DNA of 43,445 bases from Gamarada debralockiae (taxonomy: Eukaryota; Ascomycota; Leotiomycetes; Helotiales; Hyphodiscaceae): assembly GCA_002803225.1 (NCBI GenBank), contig NXFV01001491.1, positions 1-43,445 of the forward strand, in the 5' to 3' direction. A program made the translations under genes and the position numbers. Every line of letters begins with the position of its first letter. Position 1 is the stretch's first letter. Below the pieces are notes generated by a model, which did no database searches, had not been told where the DNA came from, and worked only from the letters and a program-made list of their open reading frames with translations. Below, piece by piece: positions 11,501-23,297 of this stretch.

Positions 11501-14500
11501 ATTAAAAAGTGATATCCCCTTAATCCTACTAGAAATTAAGAGTTTTTTTAACTTACTAATAATTTCTAAAGTAAAATTCTTTCTCTTTACGTCTATAAGA
11601 CGTACTATACTACTTAATATTAACCCTTTCGCTATATTAATATTAGTAATTAAATGACCTATAGAAATTTCATATATACTAGTAAAGATATAGTAGAGGA
11701 GGTATACTTCGTTCTTCTAGCTTAATAGTATCTTATTTACAATTAAGTTAATAATTTCTATAAGCCTAATCCTATTATAAATAGTCTATCTAGTGTATTT
11801 TATAAACTAAGTGATTCTTATTAGTGCGTTATTTGACTTTGCAAATACAACTAAGGATATTACTTATAGGTCTAGTTCCGAAGACGTAATGGTTCTTACT
11901 TATATATAATAAGTAGAGAAAAATCGCAAGTACTAGACAACAGCTATCGATATATTCTTTACCTTATCTAACTAATTCTATAGGTACTTTATATAGGTAT
12001 CTACTTTGTCCTTTAGTAGAGATTTAAAATTATTACATAGGGTATTAAGCTCTAAGAAGCCCTTTAGACGCAACTTCGTAATCCCTTCTATTAACTAAGC
12101 TATAATGCTTTGGACAGATTCTACTTATAATACTTGCTTAGATGATAGCGCTAGTCTAGCCTTATGTTTTCTCTTGTAGCTCGTAGGTAAAGATTATAAT
12201 ATACTATATATCAGACAGATCCCGCTGCTAGGCATATTGCAATTATTGGGGTGGCCTTGAAAAAAGACAGCCTTAGTACTAGTTAAGTCAGTTAGATTAA
12301 GAAGACTCTTAATATATAATAGTTAGCTTAAAGAGCTTTTAGTTATAGTTAATTGGCCGCGAGTAAAGCTTAAGGCGATTGTTAAGTAGTCCTATATAAG
12401 GCTCTTAGTAGTAAGTAAGTTGTCTTAAGCTAGGCTCGTTTACGTAAACTCTATATAAGCTTAAAATCTAGATTTTGTAACTAGAATATATTATTTGAGA
12501 TTAATATTAGTAAGATTGTCCAAAGTATAACTACTTTTATATTAGATAGTTTCTTCGAGTTAGGTTAAATAGTCCTTCAAGTTAAGAGCTAACTTACTAC
12601 TCGCTAGAAGAGTAGTCCTAAGAGACTAGTTAGTAATAGAAATTAATAACTTTCTAGACTATATGTCTTATAGTATCCTATATAAACGTATTGTTTATTT
12701 AATAATAGTAAGGTCTATAATAAAGTTTAAATAAAAAGAACGTCTGTCTAGGAAATTATTTAAGAGTAAATGGCGATATTATAATCTATATAGTAACTCG
12801 ATATCTGCGTACTTAAATAACGATATAAATATATATATTATAATCGTAAGCAATTATCCTCTATAGGGTTATAAGGGCTTCTTTTTACTTAACGAACGAA
12901 TAGTAAGATATTAGGTCTTTATATATCAACTAAAGATCTTCTATAGTCGTATAAAGTAAGTGAGAAAAAGAGCTATAGTAACTAGAAACTTTTGCAATAC
13001 AATAGTAGAAGACAAGGGTTACAAATATATATTTATAACCCCTATTAAAATAGGCTAGGACTACTCGCTAAACTACTAAGTAAGGATATCTGCTTACAGT
13101 TAGGGTTCTTGCTTTTTTAGGATTAGAGTACATAGGCCTATTAAATAATAGTAGTATAGTTTTAGTCCTATCGGGGCTAGGAGTATGGCCTTATAGTATA
13201 TCTCGGCCTGGCTATCCCCTTCTACTATATATTAAATTATATAAGGATTTTAAGTTGTTTAATATAAAAATAATAAATTTAAATCCTATCTTTGTTTTAT
13301 TACTAGTTAGTATATAATATATATAGGGACCTATATACATCTGCCTTACTTTGTTCTTTATCTTAAATAGTTTACTTTTAGTCTTATATTATACTTTAAT
13401 TTTATAATCTTTCTCCTATTAATATACTATTCTTTTCTACTACCCTCTATACTTTTCTTTAGGCCTTCCTTATAATTTTCGTAGGTTTAATTATAAGTAC
13501 TAGTATAATCTTTGCTATTATTATAGAAGTTATATTCTTATTTATTATAGTTCTTCTGTTACTATTGATTTTACTAGTTTATAGGCTAATCTGGATCTTT
13601 AACTATATATACGCTTAATACCTTAGAATTAGTTATTTAATATTAAAAGATCTTATAAATCACTATAAACAGATTAGGTAGTGAAAGTATATTAAACTCC
13701 TCTCCTAGTGATTTGAATATACCTCTAGTAGATACCTAGAGTAATACTAGCGATGAGACTAAGATAGGAAATAATAGGTTAAATGTAGGTTCTTTATATA
13801 GAATACTGCTTAATCGTATATAATATCTGATAATATTATAGGCTGACAATGATAAAGGTATTATAGACATAAGGATTATATAAAGATATTTTACTATAAT
13901 AGTAAGATTAGAAGTCTTTCGTTATAAAGTAAAGAATAGCTATATATATTATGCCTATAAAGCGGGCAGTAAGCTAAAATCCTTTTCCTACTATATATAT
14001 CTAATATTAGTAAAAGTATCCTCTACTAAATAATAAGATTAGTTCTCAAGAAACTTTAAAACTAAGCTTATAGAGCTAACTAAGGGTAGAAAGAGTAAAA
14101 TAGATTAGATAAGCTAAAATTAAACAGTTTTAAGTACTTATTTTTTAAGTATACAGGTAGATTTCTAGTATTATTTGTAGCTTTTAACCCTTAAGGATTA
14201 TTTGTATCTAACGCTAATTATAGAGCAGCTCTATATTATAGGAGGGGGGAAAGTTTTAGATATATATACTAGCATAAGAATCTAGGCTATCGATTTTAGT
14301 ATAAATAAAACTATAGTCTTTAGTATAATAAAGCTAACTAGCTATGCTTATAGTAGACTAATATCCTACTACTAAAGTTAAAAGCATTAATTTAAGCCCT
14401 ATTTAGCTACTAATATAAGTATATAGGACTTTTTCGCTACTCTTATACTAATTATATATAAGATCTCCTCTATAATATAGTTTAAGATTAATAATCTAAA

Positions 14501-14640
14501 GGAGCCTTAGACTTTTAATTAGTAATTTACTTTTATCTATAGTCAAATACTATTTACTTGCTTTTCAAAGCCCGCTAATATTATTATATAAGCTGTTTAT
14601 ACTTTAGAACTTAGTAGGTTTCTTGAGATTTAAGATATAC
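11501..14640. other. Mutated repeat sequence, nothing recognised
   Basis: AT-rich sequence with stops in all frames. A less mutated patch at 12130-12260 could be part of an LTR or terminal region, but I find no partner copy. Confidence 0.5.
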
Positions 14641-14649
14641 TTCTTTAGT

Positions 14650-15200
14650 TTTAAAATAATAAAAGATCTTTAGAGAAAAGTATAATAATAATATAAGTAA
14701 ATAAGCTTAATAATATAGCTTCTAAGTTAAGAAAAGACTAGACTTACTTAATAAAATATAAGTAATATATAAAAGATACTAGACTTATCGATATAAAGGA
14801 AGTCTATTACAAGTGGCCAATAAATAATTAGCCTAATAATGAGTATTTAAAGCAAATAGGGCTATAGTATAAAGATAATCTTTTGATAGGGCTTAAATTA
14901 ATCTCGATAGCTCTTATAATATAATACCTAGGAATATCTAAGAAAGATATATATAAATTAATTAAATATATAAAGAAAGAGATTAGAAATCAAAAGATTT
15001 ATATATATATTCTTATATAAGTCGTTTTCAAGTAGAAAATAAAAAGGTAATACTTACTAACTACATAGATATATAGTTTATAGTCAAAAGCTAAAATAAA
15101 CTTTATAAAAGATTAGAGACTATAGATAAGATATATAAATATTAATAGAGGTTATCTAGAGTTTTAATATAGCTTTTGAAGGAGAATATTAAAGGGAATA
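14650..15200 (+). pseudogene. Short plus-strand coding-like remnant
   Basis: A plus frame from about 14770 to 15115 reads as a coherent Lys/Ile-rich sequence interrupted mainly by TAG and TAA. It contains a Y-Y-K-W-P turn and a repeated Lys-rich helix. The pattern is that of a RIP-mutated ORF; the family is unknown. Confidence 0.3.
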
Positions 15201-15929
15201 TAATTATAGGATATATAACTTAAGTTATTAAATCGAACTATTAATATACTTCTAATATTTGAACTATCCCTTAAACTGCTTTTATATGTAATATAAAGAC
15301 AAGTGACTCTCTAGTCTTTAGATTTATCTTTCCTAAGAACTATCTTCCTTGGCTATAACTATAACTTTAAGGTATACCTACTATCTTGTTTTATAGTTAA
15401 AGTTTAGTTTACTTAATAATAGCTATTCCTAGTTACTATTACTACTTATTTAATCTCCTCAAATCGAAATTAATACTTATCTAATAGGTTTACTCTACGT
15501 ACTATAGCGGGCTATATTAGTATATCTTTAAGTATAAGTATTATAAGTTAAAGACTTATTGACTTTATATAAACAAAGTTTAGAGTAAAGGCTTAGGGGA
15601 GTTAGTATAAAACTATAGCTTATTTCGAGTAAGCTTATACTTTTATTATATTTACTAATCTGTTCTAAAGGAAATATCTAATAATAATAGATAATAACAG
15701 GTAGTTTAAAGAGAGTATAATATCGGGAGGATTATGAGTTTAAACGGGTAATATAGTAATTAGAATCTAATTAAAATTAAAGGGTATAATTTTTACCCGC
15801 TTATAGATATAGAAATTATATTTAGTATAAATACAAAGGTAATAATTAATATTCTTAAGCTTTTCCGTTCCTTTACTCTTAAACTCTATTTATATAAGGT
15901 AATCCTATTAAGATATCCCTATAGCTTAT

Positions 15930-18900
15930 ATACAGGATCTAGATGCTGATAGGCTTAAAGTCTAATCGAAGTGAAATCAAATGTATAGACCGCGTGGTAA
16001 AGGAAGTTATTAATACTAAGATTGAATTTGCTAGGATATATATAGTATTGCTAGTATAGAGTCTCTAGTGAGGTTGTTATAGCTAATCGAGGTCTAATAA
16101 ATATAAGGTCCAGGAACTACCAAGACCCTGACAGAAACAGTGAAAGCTATAAACAAGGGCTAGCCCTATACTATACTTTATAATAGCTAACTAATTCTTT
16201 CGCAGGAAATTCGGTTAGCTTATTTCTATTTAAATATAAATACAGCTTATCTGTTATAGGCAGTCATGAGTATTGGGGGGTATTAGTACCGGCGATTATT
16301 TCAATGGTAATAAGTGGGGAGGAGGTGACAGCTCTGAGGGAGAGGTTAATTTGTTCTAGGGTTAACTAGGTTCCTCGGGGAATTACTACTCTGTAGGGCA
16401 ACAGGTGATCCTTGAACTAGCTAATATACTCCTGAGGAGTATCCTTTGCAAACGAGCGTTTATATTAGTCTAGTCTCCCTATAGGAGTACTTCCTATACT
16501 ATTATTCTTATTAACTAGTCGGACTTTCTTGGACTTCGGTTTATACGTAGTACTAATAGTAACCTAGTCCAGAATCCATTCCTTTATTAGCTTTAGTTCC
16601 CTTATATCCCTTAAAGTCTCCTTTATTTTTATTATCTATATTTAAATCTTCGACTTCCCCTAGCTAGCTCTCTATATTCGATCCCTTAATAAACCCAAAT
16701 ATATTATTAAAATAGCACTTTCCTTTCTCAAAAACCTATATTTAAGGAACTAGCTCTCTAGTACTTTATGTATTCCTTTACTTAAATCTCCTTCTTTAAG
16801 AGTAACCTAGTCTTCTTTATTTAATACGAAATCAATAATTATATTAGTAAGTACAAAGAGGTTAGGGTCTACTAGTCCCTTCCCTAGAACTCTAGAATTA
16901 CTAAAACCCTAATAATCGACTCTATTTTCTTTATTTAAATCTTAGTCTATCCTAACGCTAGTATAATCCTAGGAAAAAGTACTAGTAATTAGTTTTCCTC
17001 TTTAGACTTACTATCTTTAATATAGGCGTAATAACTTTACTAGGAACGAACTAGTCTTCTAACTAGAGAGACAACTAAAATAGTATAAGTTTAATAGTCT
17101 CGAGGGTTATAGAACATAATATCTATAGAGCTATAGTCTTTATACTCGAAGGTTATTCTTATAGCCTAAGTAAAGAGTTATCTAAGAAGAATTATTAGTA
17201 GAGTCTATCTCTTTAACTCTTAAATTAGGAAGAAAACTATAGTATATCTAACTTTATATTTGATTTTAATATTAGTCTTTACTATCCTAGCAAACTAAAG
17301 TACTTATCTTAAAACTATCTTTAACTTAAGGTTCTCTATACTTAGAATTAGATATCTAAGACTCTTAGTAAGCTTATATAATATAATATTAGCTTCTACT
17401 CTAGTATTAAGTATCGCAGGCTTAGAAACTATATCTATAGGGCCTATAATATTCACTAGTAGCTTAGGGGTTACTATAATCTATCCTTAGGTTATAAAAC
17501 CATTAAGACTAGTTAATTAAATATTAATAATAGCTTCCTTCTTAATAGGCTTTCCTTTAATAAAAGACTTTAATATAGCTTGAGTAGTATTAGTGACCTT
17601 AAACAATTCCCGATACTAAGTTAGATCTACTAAAAGCTTTTCTTAGATAGTCTTTATAGGATATCTACTTCTTAGTTAGATAATTAAATCTCTATATCCC
17701 TTCGTCTTCTTAGGTAGTAATACTATAAGATTAACTTGATATTAAGGCTTATCTCTTATAATAGTTTTAGGCGAGATATAATTAAATTCCTTAAGAGACT
17801 ATATAATATTAGCTTCCTAATGAAGATTAGGCCTTAGAATTACCTCGATTACTTCTTTAATACTTATATTATTAAGTCCCTCTAGCTTATATATAGATCG
17901 TCTTTATACTTTAGGCCTAGCTAGCTTAGCCTTTGCCTTGGCTTTCTTCTAAAGCTTAGCCTTATACTTTTGTACTTTACTTTAATTAGTATGTTTAATA
18001 ACCTTAGACTAAACGATATTACTTAAAATCTTAGGCTTAGTGCGGGCCTAGGATATATTAGCTATAATAGCTATTTATTCTCTAGAGTTAAAATTAAAGT
18101 CAACTCCTATAAAGCAAGCGTATATCCTTTTATCCAAAAGATTATTAATATTCCGTCTATTATTATTAATAATAAAGTAATATTAGACTAGAATCCTTAG
18201 AGTCTCTAGATATCTTATAATACTTTAAGCTAAGACTATATTAGCTTTAGTTATATTAGAGTTCGCTTGTACCTAGGCTACCTCTTGTTCTTAGTCTTGT
18301 TTTACTCGAATATTATTAGCTTGTTAAGTGATATTAGAGTTATATTAGGTCCCTCTAGTCCTAGAAATAATCTATAGAATCTAAGGAGTATTACGATAAA
18401 GTATAATTTCTTTTATACCTTCTCTCTAGGATCTAAGGCAGAGTCTTCTATTACTATTCTTATAATAAACTCTCTTTTAGATTAGCTCTTAAAGTTAGGA
18501 GTACTAATCTAAGTAACTATAAGGATACTATTCTAAGTTTTTATTTCGGTTAATATTATAATAGGTATAATAGTTGGGCCTAAGGCTATTATTATATCTC
18601 CCTCTACTAAAACCTCTGTAAATAGCTAATGTATTAATAATATTATTAGTAGGAACGCTTTAGTTGTTTTAAGGAGCTTAAGAGTAGATTTAATTAAATC
18701 TAGGTCTATACTTATTATAAAATCCTCTATTCCCTTAGCCTTAGTAGTATCCCTAATTATTATACCTAGTGTTATTTTAACCTAAGACAGCTCGAAGCTC
18801 TTGACTAATTTCCTTCCGGATATTACAAATTATATTAGCCTAAGTAATATAAAGCTCTTCCAATTATTAAGCTAAGTCTTCCTATAGATCTTAAGTTCTA

Positions 18901-20833
18901 GTATTTAAACTAAACTTAATAGGAAATATCTGGTCTATAGCTAGAACTAAAGTAAGTGCCTGAGAAGATTACAAAGTAGTAGATATAAAGTATAACTACA
19001 GTTTAACTAACTTAGTCCTTTTATTAGTATTTAAGGCTCTTAGGATATTATTAATAGTATTAACCTTAGAGCTTAATATAATAAGATTTCGGCTCTCTTT
19101 ATATCGATTGATTACTTTATTAGACTTATAGATACTAAGGGCAGTCTTATAAAACTTAGTATACATAAGAGTTCTTCTATTATCTAGGTCTATATTATAC
19201 TTCTTAATAATTTTTAAATAAGTCTGATCTAGTAATACAAAGAGAAAGAGATTAGCTTATTTTACTTTATTAAGAAGCTCTCTTTTCTTAAGATTAGTAA
19301 AGATCTAATAAAAGAGTTTAATGAAGTCCTTTAATTTAATTTGTCCCTATTAAGCTAATAAGACTAATATATCTAAAAATAGGCAAGTATATTTAATGTA
19401 ATTATTATTATAGTTATAGTATTTCCTTTTTAATATAGCAAAGAAGGCCCCCTTATTAAATAGCTCTTTAGTATATTTTGGTATAACTTTAACCTTATCG
19501 CGAAGAGTAATATTAATATAGTAGAGGATTCGCCTATATCTATCTTCTCCTTTGTAGTTCTAGTCCTTAAAGAAGGCAAGAAGTTTATTAACCTAGTATA
19601 TTACTCCTTAACTATTAAAGATAAGACTAATAGATATAAGGGTCAGTATTACTATATATAGTATAGTAATTCTATCTATAAGGTTAACTAGATCTATTAG
19701 GTTATTAAAGGGCGTTTCAAGTAATAATTCACTTAGTATAGAAGAGTTTAATTACTATTATTTTTATTAGTTTTATTAACTTCCTAGTTATTACTACTAT
19801 CTCTTGCCTTCTAAAGTATTACTTAATAATACTATATTAGCTAAAGTTATTAAAGGTTTTTTAAGGGCTAGTAATATTAATATTATTCTCCTTTAACTAT
19901 AGCTAAATAACTTCCTTTTTAATAGTAACGTTTTATTATATATTCCTTAGTTTTGAAAATAAAAAATAATAACTTATTATTGTTATTCTTTCTCTTAAGT
20001 AGTACCTTTCTTTTTTAACTTTCCTTTTTCCTAGAAGTCTAATATCTAGTATCTAGCCTCCTTAATTTCTTAATCTAATATCTTATTTTAACTTAATATT
20101 ATCCGTTTCCTTAAGGTATTAAAGCTAATATTATAATCTCGACTAAAAGCTCTTAAATAGGACTTAGGGCTAGCCTTTATCTATTTATTACTCAAAGCTA
20201 AGACTTTAATAAATATTAATTCCAAAATAATCTAAAGTATTAGGAGAATTATAAAATAGAATCCTATTAAGACTTAACTCCTAAGATTTTTAATTTCCTT
20301 TTACTTAACTTAAAAAGCCTTAAAATAAGGTTTTAGCTAGTTAAAATCTCTTTCTCTTATATATCTTAATTTACTTAAATCTCCTAAAATATAAGACTTT
20401 ATTCTAAGTAAATCAATCTTTCCCTTTTCTATTTAACCCCTTTTCTTTATAGAATTAGCTAAGATATATAATTTATTAAAACCTTTATAAGAGGTATCTA
20501 TAATTATAATTAATTTAAATCTTTATCTCTTAGGTTTATAACCTATATTTTCCTAACTTTAACTATTCCTAAAGTATCTTTAAAAAATATCTAATCTTAA
20601 TAGACTAAATTTCTTTTAAGATAAACTATACTTTTTTTTATATAGTATTAATATTCTTAACCTAAAACATAATAGTAACCCGAGATAACTATAATGTATT
20701 TATTTTATCCTAAAATAACTTATTCGGTCAAAAAAGTATTAGACCTAGAAATATAAACAAAGTAAATATCTCTTATTAAGAGTACGAATATCTTTACTTA
20801 ATTATAAAAAAGGCTCCTTATATAGGTCACTAA
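15930..20833 (-). mobile_element. Body of a mutated LTR element on the minus strand
   Basis: The minus strand is purine-rich over most of this span and holds followable frames. At 16450-16000 a minus frame is coherent, with breaks that are TAG or TGA, exactly what C-to-T change at CAG and CGA gives. At about 18000-16700 another minus frame includes a stretch (about 17450-17250) that could be a degenerate retroviral-type aspartic protease region following gag. The stretch lies internal to the LTR at 20834-21106, whose internal side points this way. A 3' LTR for it is not visible, so the element is probably broken or nested. Assignment to gag-pol is an inference. Confidence 0.4.
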
Positions 20834-21106
20834 TATAGAAGGAATGAAATATAAGTATAAGTGCGTCCTAATTGCGTTGTATATTACACGTGCTCTTAGT
20901 AAGGGATAAAACAAAAACAATATAAAACGAAGGTTATATGCTTGAACGTACTACGAAAATACATCAGAAAACAAGTTGTATAATTGCGTATGTATATATA
21001 GGTGTCTAAGTACAGGACCAGCTGCAAAAGACAAAAATATGCCCGGCTGGCACGTGATATCCAGCTAAGCGAGGTTGGTATCAACGTGACCGATTTCCCC
21101 ACCACA
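20834..21106 (-). repeat. LTR (probable 5' LTR), inverted partner of 3161-3426
   Basis: 273 bp matching the reverse complement of 3161-3426. It begins TGTGGTGGGG on the minus strand and ends CCTTCTATA. It keeps the TG start that the other copy has lost. No polypurine tract precedes it, while on its internal side TTAGTGACC follows the end, which could be a mutated primer-binding site (a TGG start is expected). I therefore read it as a 5' LTR of an element running leftwards. A short minus-strand ORF inside it (21105-20896) has no protein-like features. Confidence 0.65.
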
Positions 21107-22138
21107 GTATAGGAAAGTTATCTAGAATTCTGAGAATATCTTACTAGTCTTTATTAATAATTAACTATAGGTAAAGTATATATTACGTTTCTTATTTAAG
21201 TTAATATAAATAGTTACTAGGTATTAAACTATTTTAGTAGTCGAAGTAAATTAAAAAGGGAAATCTTTATTATATTATAGGAATAAGTATTTCTATATAT
21301 CTCCTATTATATAATTAAAAAGGTAGAATATCTTATCTTCTTTAGTAGTATAGTAATTTATATTAGCTCGAAGCTTACTTTTAACTTAAATATACTAGGA
21401 TTCGAAAGTAAGATCAATACTATTTAATAGTAGATTAGAGTTAGGCAGCTTCTTTAAGTACTTATAATTAGTATATATAATATTAGAGGCAAGTATAGTA
21501 TATAGGGGAGTTTATTCAATAGTTAAGAAAAGTTCTCGAGGAGCTAGAGAAGATTATTAGTAGCGAGAGGGAGAATAAGAGGCTTATTAGAAGTATAAGT
21601 ATCTATGCGATTTATCACGGGCTAGGAGCTATTATATTATCTTCTTTACGTTACTTAAGGACTCTTTTATTTACTTTGCCTTTATAGCTTAGTTAGCTTA
21701 AGCGTATTATAGGGCTATAAAGTTTGTCTTTAGTATAAGGAGTTTATTATCCTAATAAGATAAGGGGTTAATAGGGGTATCTTGCTTATTATCTAAGCTA
21801 AGGTGTTTGAGAATAGGCTTGCCCTTTATAGGGCTTCGTATTTATCTAAATATATTAGTATTTCTTTATTAGTTACTTTATTATATTCTATTTATATTCG
21901 ATTTAAGATATTATTAAGGCCTTCTTAGGCAAAGAAGGAAAGAGTTTAGTATTATATAATAGCTTAACGAAAAAGAGTCTTATAGGGAAGATACTTCGAC
22001 AAAGGTACTATATTACGAAAATACTAAACTAAAGAGAGAAGGAAAAGGTTCTATAAATACAAGTATAGTATTTATCTTTGTATACGCACTAGTACACTAG
22101 GCTCTTGTATTCCTATATCGAGTGAATCCCTTCGCTAC
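21107..22138. other. Last mutated repeat segment before normal DNA
   Basis: AT-rich and stop-rich. A plus frame at about 21495-21650 is coherent (Glu/Arg-rich, helical), then breaks up. The stretch 22080-22138 is less mutated and ends at the change in base composition; it may be the end of a retroelement. No gene is visible. Confidence 0.45.
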
Positions 22139-22359
22139 AAGGCAACGGGTAGACAGTCAGGCTTGTCACCTTTGTTTCTATCCTCCAGCGTGTAGCCACT
22201 GCCGACTTCCTGAAATTTCAAACTTCATGCCCATGGTAGCAAACAGAAATTGACCAAAAAAGGAAGGAAATATCAGCTTTAGAGCTCAACGTGCTGTGTT
22301 GTTACGCCCATGTGAATTCAATTCGAAATCCCGACTCTGGACGGCCCTATCCTCGGTAT
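22139..22359. other. Transition zone, downstream flank of the Tc cluster
   Basis: Normal composition begins here. It lies just downstream of the last coding-like triplets of the minus-strand TcC cargo and should hold its 3' UTR. I see no separate gene. A plus-strand ORF starting at 22291 is the complement of the cargo region. Confidence 0.5.
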
Positions 22360-22744
22360 TTAGGACCTCTCCGGCCCCGCGGGCCCCGCGGGCCTCCCGG
22401 GCCTCTCGGACGTCTCGATGAACTTGTAGATGTCGCGCTCGCGATGCCCATGCTGAAGCTTGGTAATGGCCAGAACCATCTACCAGTTGAAGCCGATAAC
22501 GCGAAGGTATGGCCCGGCGCCATTATTCCCGGCCACCAATATGAAGTCGTAAACCGTTCCCAGCCTCCCTGAACATATGGTGTTTCTCTTAATTGCGCAA
22601 TGATGTGACGGGTTAGAGGAGTCGGTTCGCCCAAGTGTGCACGGCCTTCTTCGGTATTCAACAAATGATCCAAACCTTCCCTGAATTTCATCGCAGCCTG
22701 GTTGAGGTAGGGAACAATGCTGGTATCAATCGGGGTGCCCGAGT

Positions 22745-22834
22745 CTTGATGATGGTTATTTGTTAGTTTCGAGAGCCTCGCAACGCAGTCGGTAGTCCGA
22801 GAAAGCTAGGTCACCGTAATGGCTGCCCACTTAC
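22745..22834 (-). other. Intron in the cargo region
   Basis: 90 nt on the minus strand with a consensus GTAAGT donor at 22834, a CTAAC branch site at 22766-22762 and an ATCAAG acceptor ending at 22745. The flanking frames join with matching phase (phase 1) and both sides read as ordinary protein. This is the best single proof that a spliced eukaryotic gene runs here on the minus strand. Confidence 0.75.
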
Positions 22835-22992
22835 CGAAAGCGCTACTCTTGAGCTGATGAAGCCCGGTCTCGAGAAAGAACTTGTTTGCAAAGTTGGCGA
22901 GCTTTGCTATTTGAATCACGTCCCTCTCGCCGTATCGAATTCCCAAGCTCCTAACTTTAGCTTCATATGTCGGAGGGGTTTTGGGAAGCTCA

Positions 22993-23051
22993 CTGTGTCA
23001 TCGCCCTTCCCGCAAATGCTACAAATTGTGCTAGTGACACATAATGCTCAC
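22993..23051 (-). other. Intron in the cargo region (acceptor uncertain)
   Basis: 59 nt on the minus strand from a GTGAGC donor (23051) to a CACAG acceptor (22993). An alternative GTGAG acceptor at 22989 gives 63 nt and a different phase. Which one is right depends on whether the upstream exon is spliced at 23106-23181 or read through. Confidence 0.5.
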
Positions 23052-23240
23052 CTTGGTGTCCCTGATTGCCCGTTAGACGCAAGTTTCTGTCCAGTCGGGA
23101 TGGCGCTGGATTAGTACCTCTATCGCTTCATGCTCATGGAATAGAAAGCGACCCGCCATAGGAGTCCACAATGGGGGATACCTGGTCTGATAATATTTAG
23201 CTCGTAGCCCTTCTAACAGTATTCCGCGATCCGTAGCAAC

Positions 23241-23297
23241 CTACTGTAGATTAGCTACCCGCAATTGAAGGTGAAGTTTCTCAGAATTACGGCATAC
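23241..23297 (-). other. Probable intron containing the apparent TcC stop
   Basis: 57 nt on the minus strand: GTATGC donor at 23297, CTAAT at 23254-23250, and a TACAGTAG acceptor ending at 23241. Both sides are phase 0. Splicing at the earlier CAG would leave TAG in frame, so the TAG itself must be the acceptor. If unspliced, the protein ends about 19 residues after the donor with an undistinguished tail. Confidence 0.65.

Larger units (their letters stand above)
1..22138. other. AT-rich, RIP-type mutated transposon block
   Basis: This whole stretch is dominated by TpA steps, is poor in CpA, TpG and CpG by eye, and has stop codons in every frame. No ORF of gene size exists in it. Where a former reading frame can still be followed, most of its breaks are TAG or TAA, as expected from C-to-T change at CAG, CAA or TGG codons. 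RIP is known from Pezizomycotina and acts on duplicated DNA, mainly at CpA. Composition returns to normal abruptly near 22,138. A few less mutated islands stand out: 3170-3240, 4440-4730, 9640-9730, 12130-12260, 15930-16450 and 20990-21110. I see no tRNA, rRNA or intact gene. Confidence 0.9.
22360..23240 (-). pseudogene. Spliced C-terminal cargo region of the TcC fusion, apparently decaying
   Basis: Downstream of the apparent stop of the TcB-TcC gene the minus strand stays coding-like, in several short exons. The first begins at 23240, directly after a TAG acceptor, in the phase of the RHS gene. One model splices 23106-23181 and 22993-23051 (all phases agree, no stop). The other reads straight through to the GTGAGC donor at 23051, is more protein-like, but meets a TAA at 23073-23075. 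A third block (about 22835-22990) is joined by a strong 90-nt intron (22745-22834) to a block from 22744. Near 22560-22600 the good frame shifts, by an indel or a weak 41-nt intron. A TAG at 22480-22482 follows; codon use stays good to TAA at 22360-22362. In bacterial TcC this position holds the toxic enzyme. I recognise no family here, so no activity is proposed. Confidence 0.55.

Noticed and set aside
20896..21105. 69-codon minus ORF
   Set aside because: It lies entirely within the LTR and has no protein-like features.
3161..21106. A single 18-kb transposon bounded by terminal inverted repeats
   Set aside because: The left copy abuts a polypurine tract on its outer side, as a 3' LTR does, and internal coding runs on both strands, which fits several separate or nested elements.
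1..22138. CRISPR arrays, tRNA or rRNA genes
   Set aside because: No regular repeat-spacer pattern, cloverleaf or rRNA-like sequence was seen; the block is eukaryotic repeat DNA.
22291..22572. Plus-strand 93-codon ORF with Gly-Pro-Arg repeats
   Set aside because: It is the complement of the cargo region. The minus strand has better third-position GC here and is linked by good introns to the toxin gene.
22347..22691. Minus-strand 114-codon ORF taken as a separate gene
   Set aside because: Its start is an internal Met; the frame continues upstream through a consensus intron. Its second half is in the poorer frame.
23106..23181. Firm intron call at 23106-23181
   Set aside because: Phases fit, but the region reads as good protein when unspliced and the branch site is only a few bases from the acceptor. 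It is kept as an alternative only.
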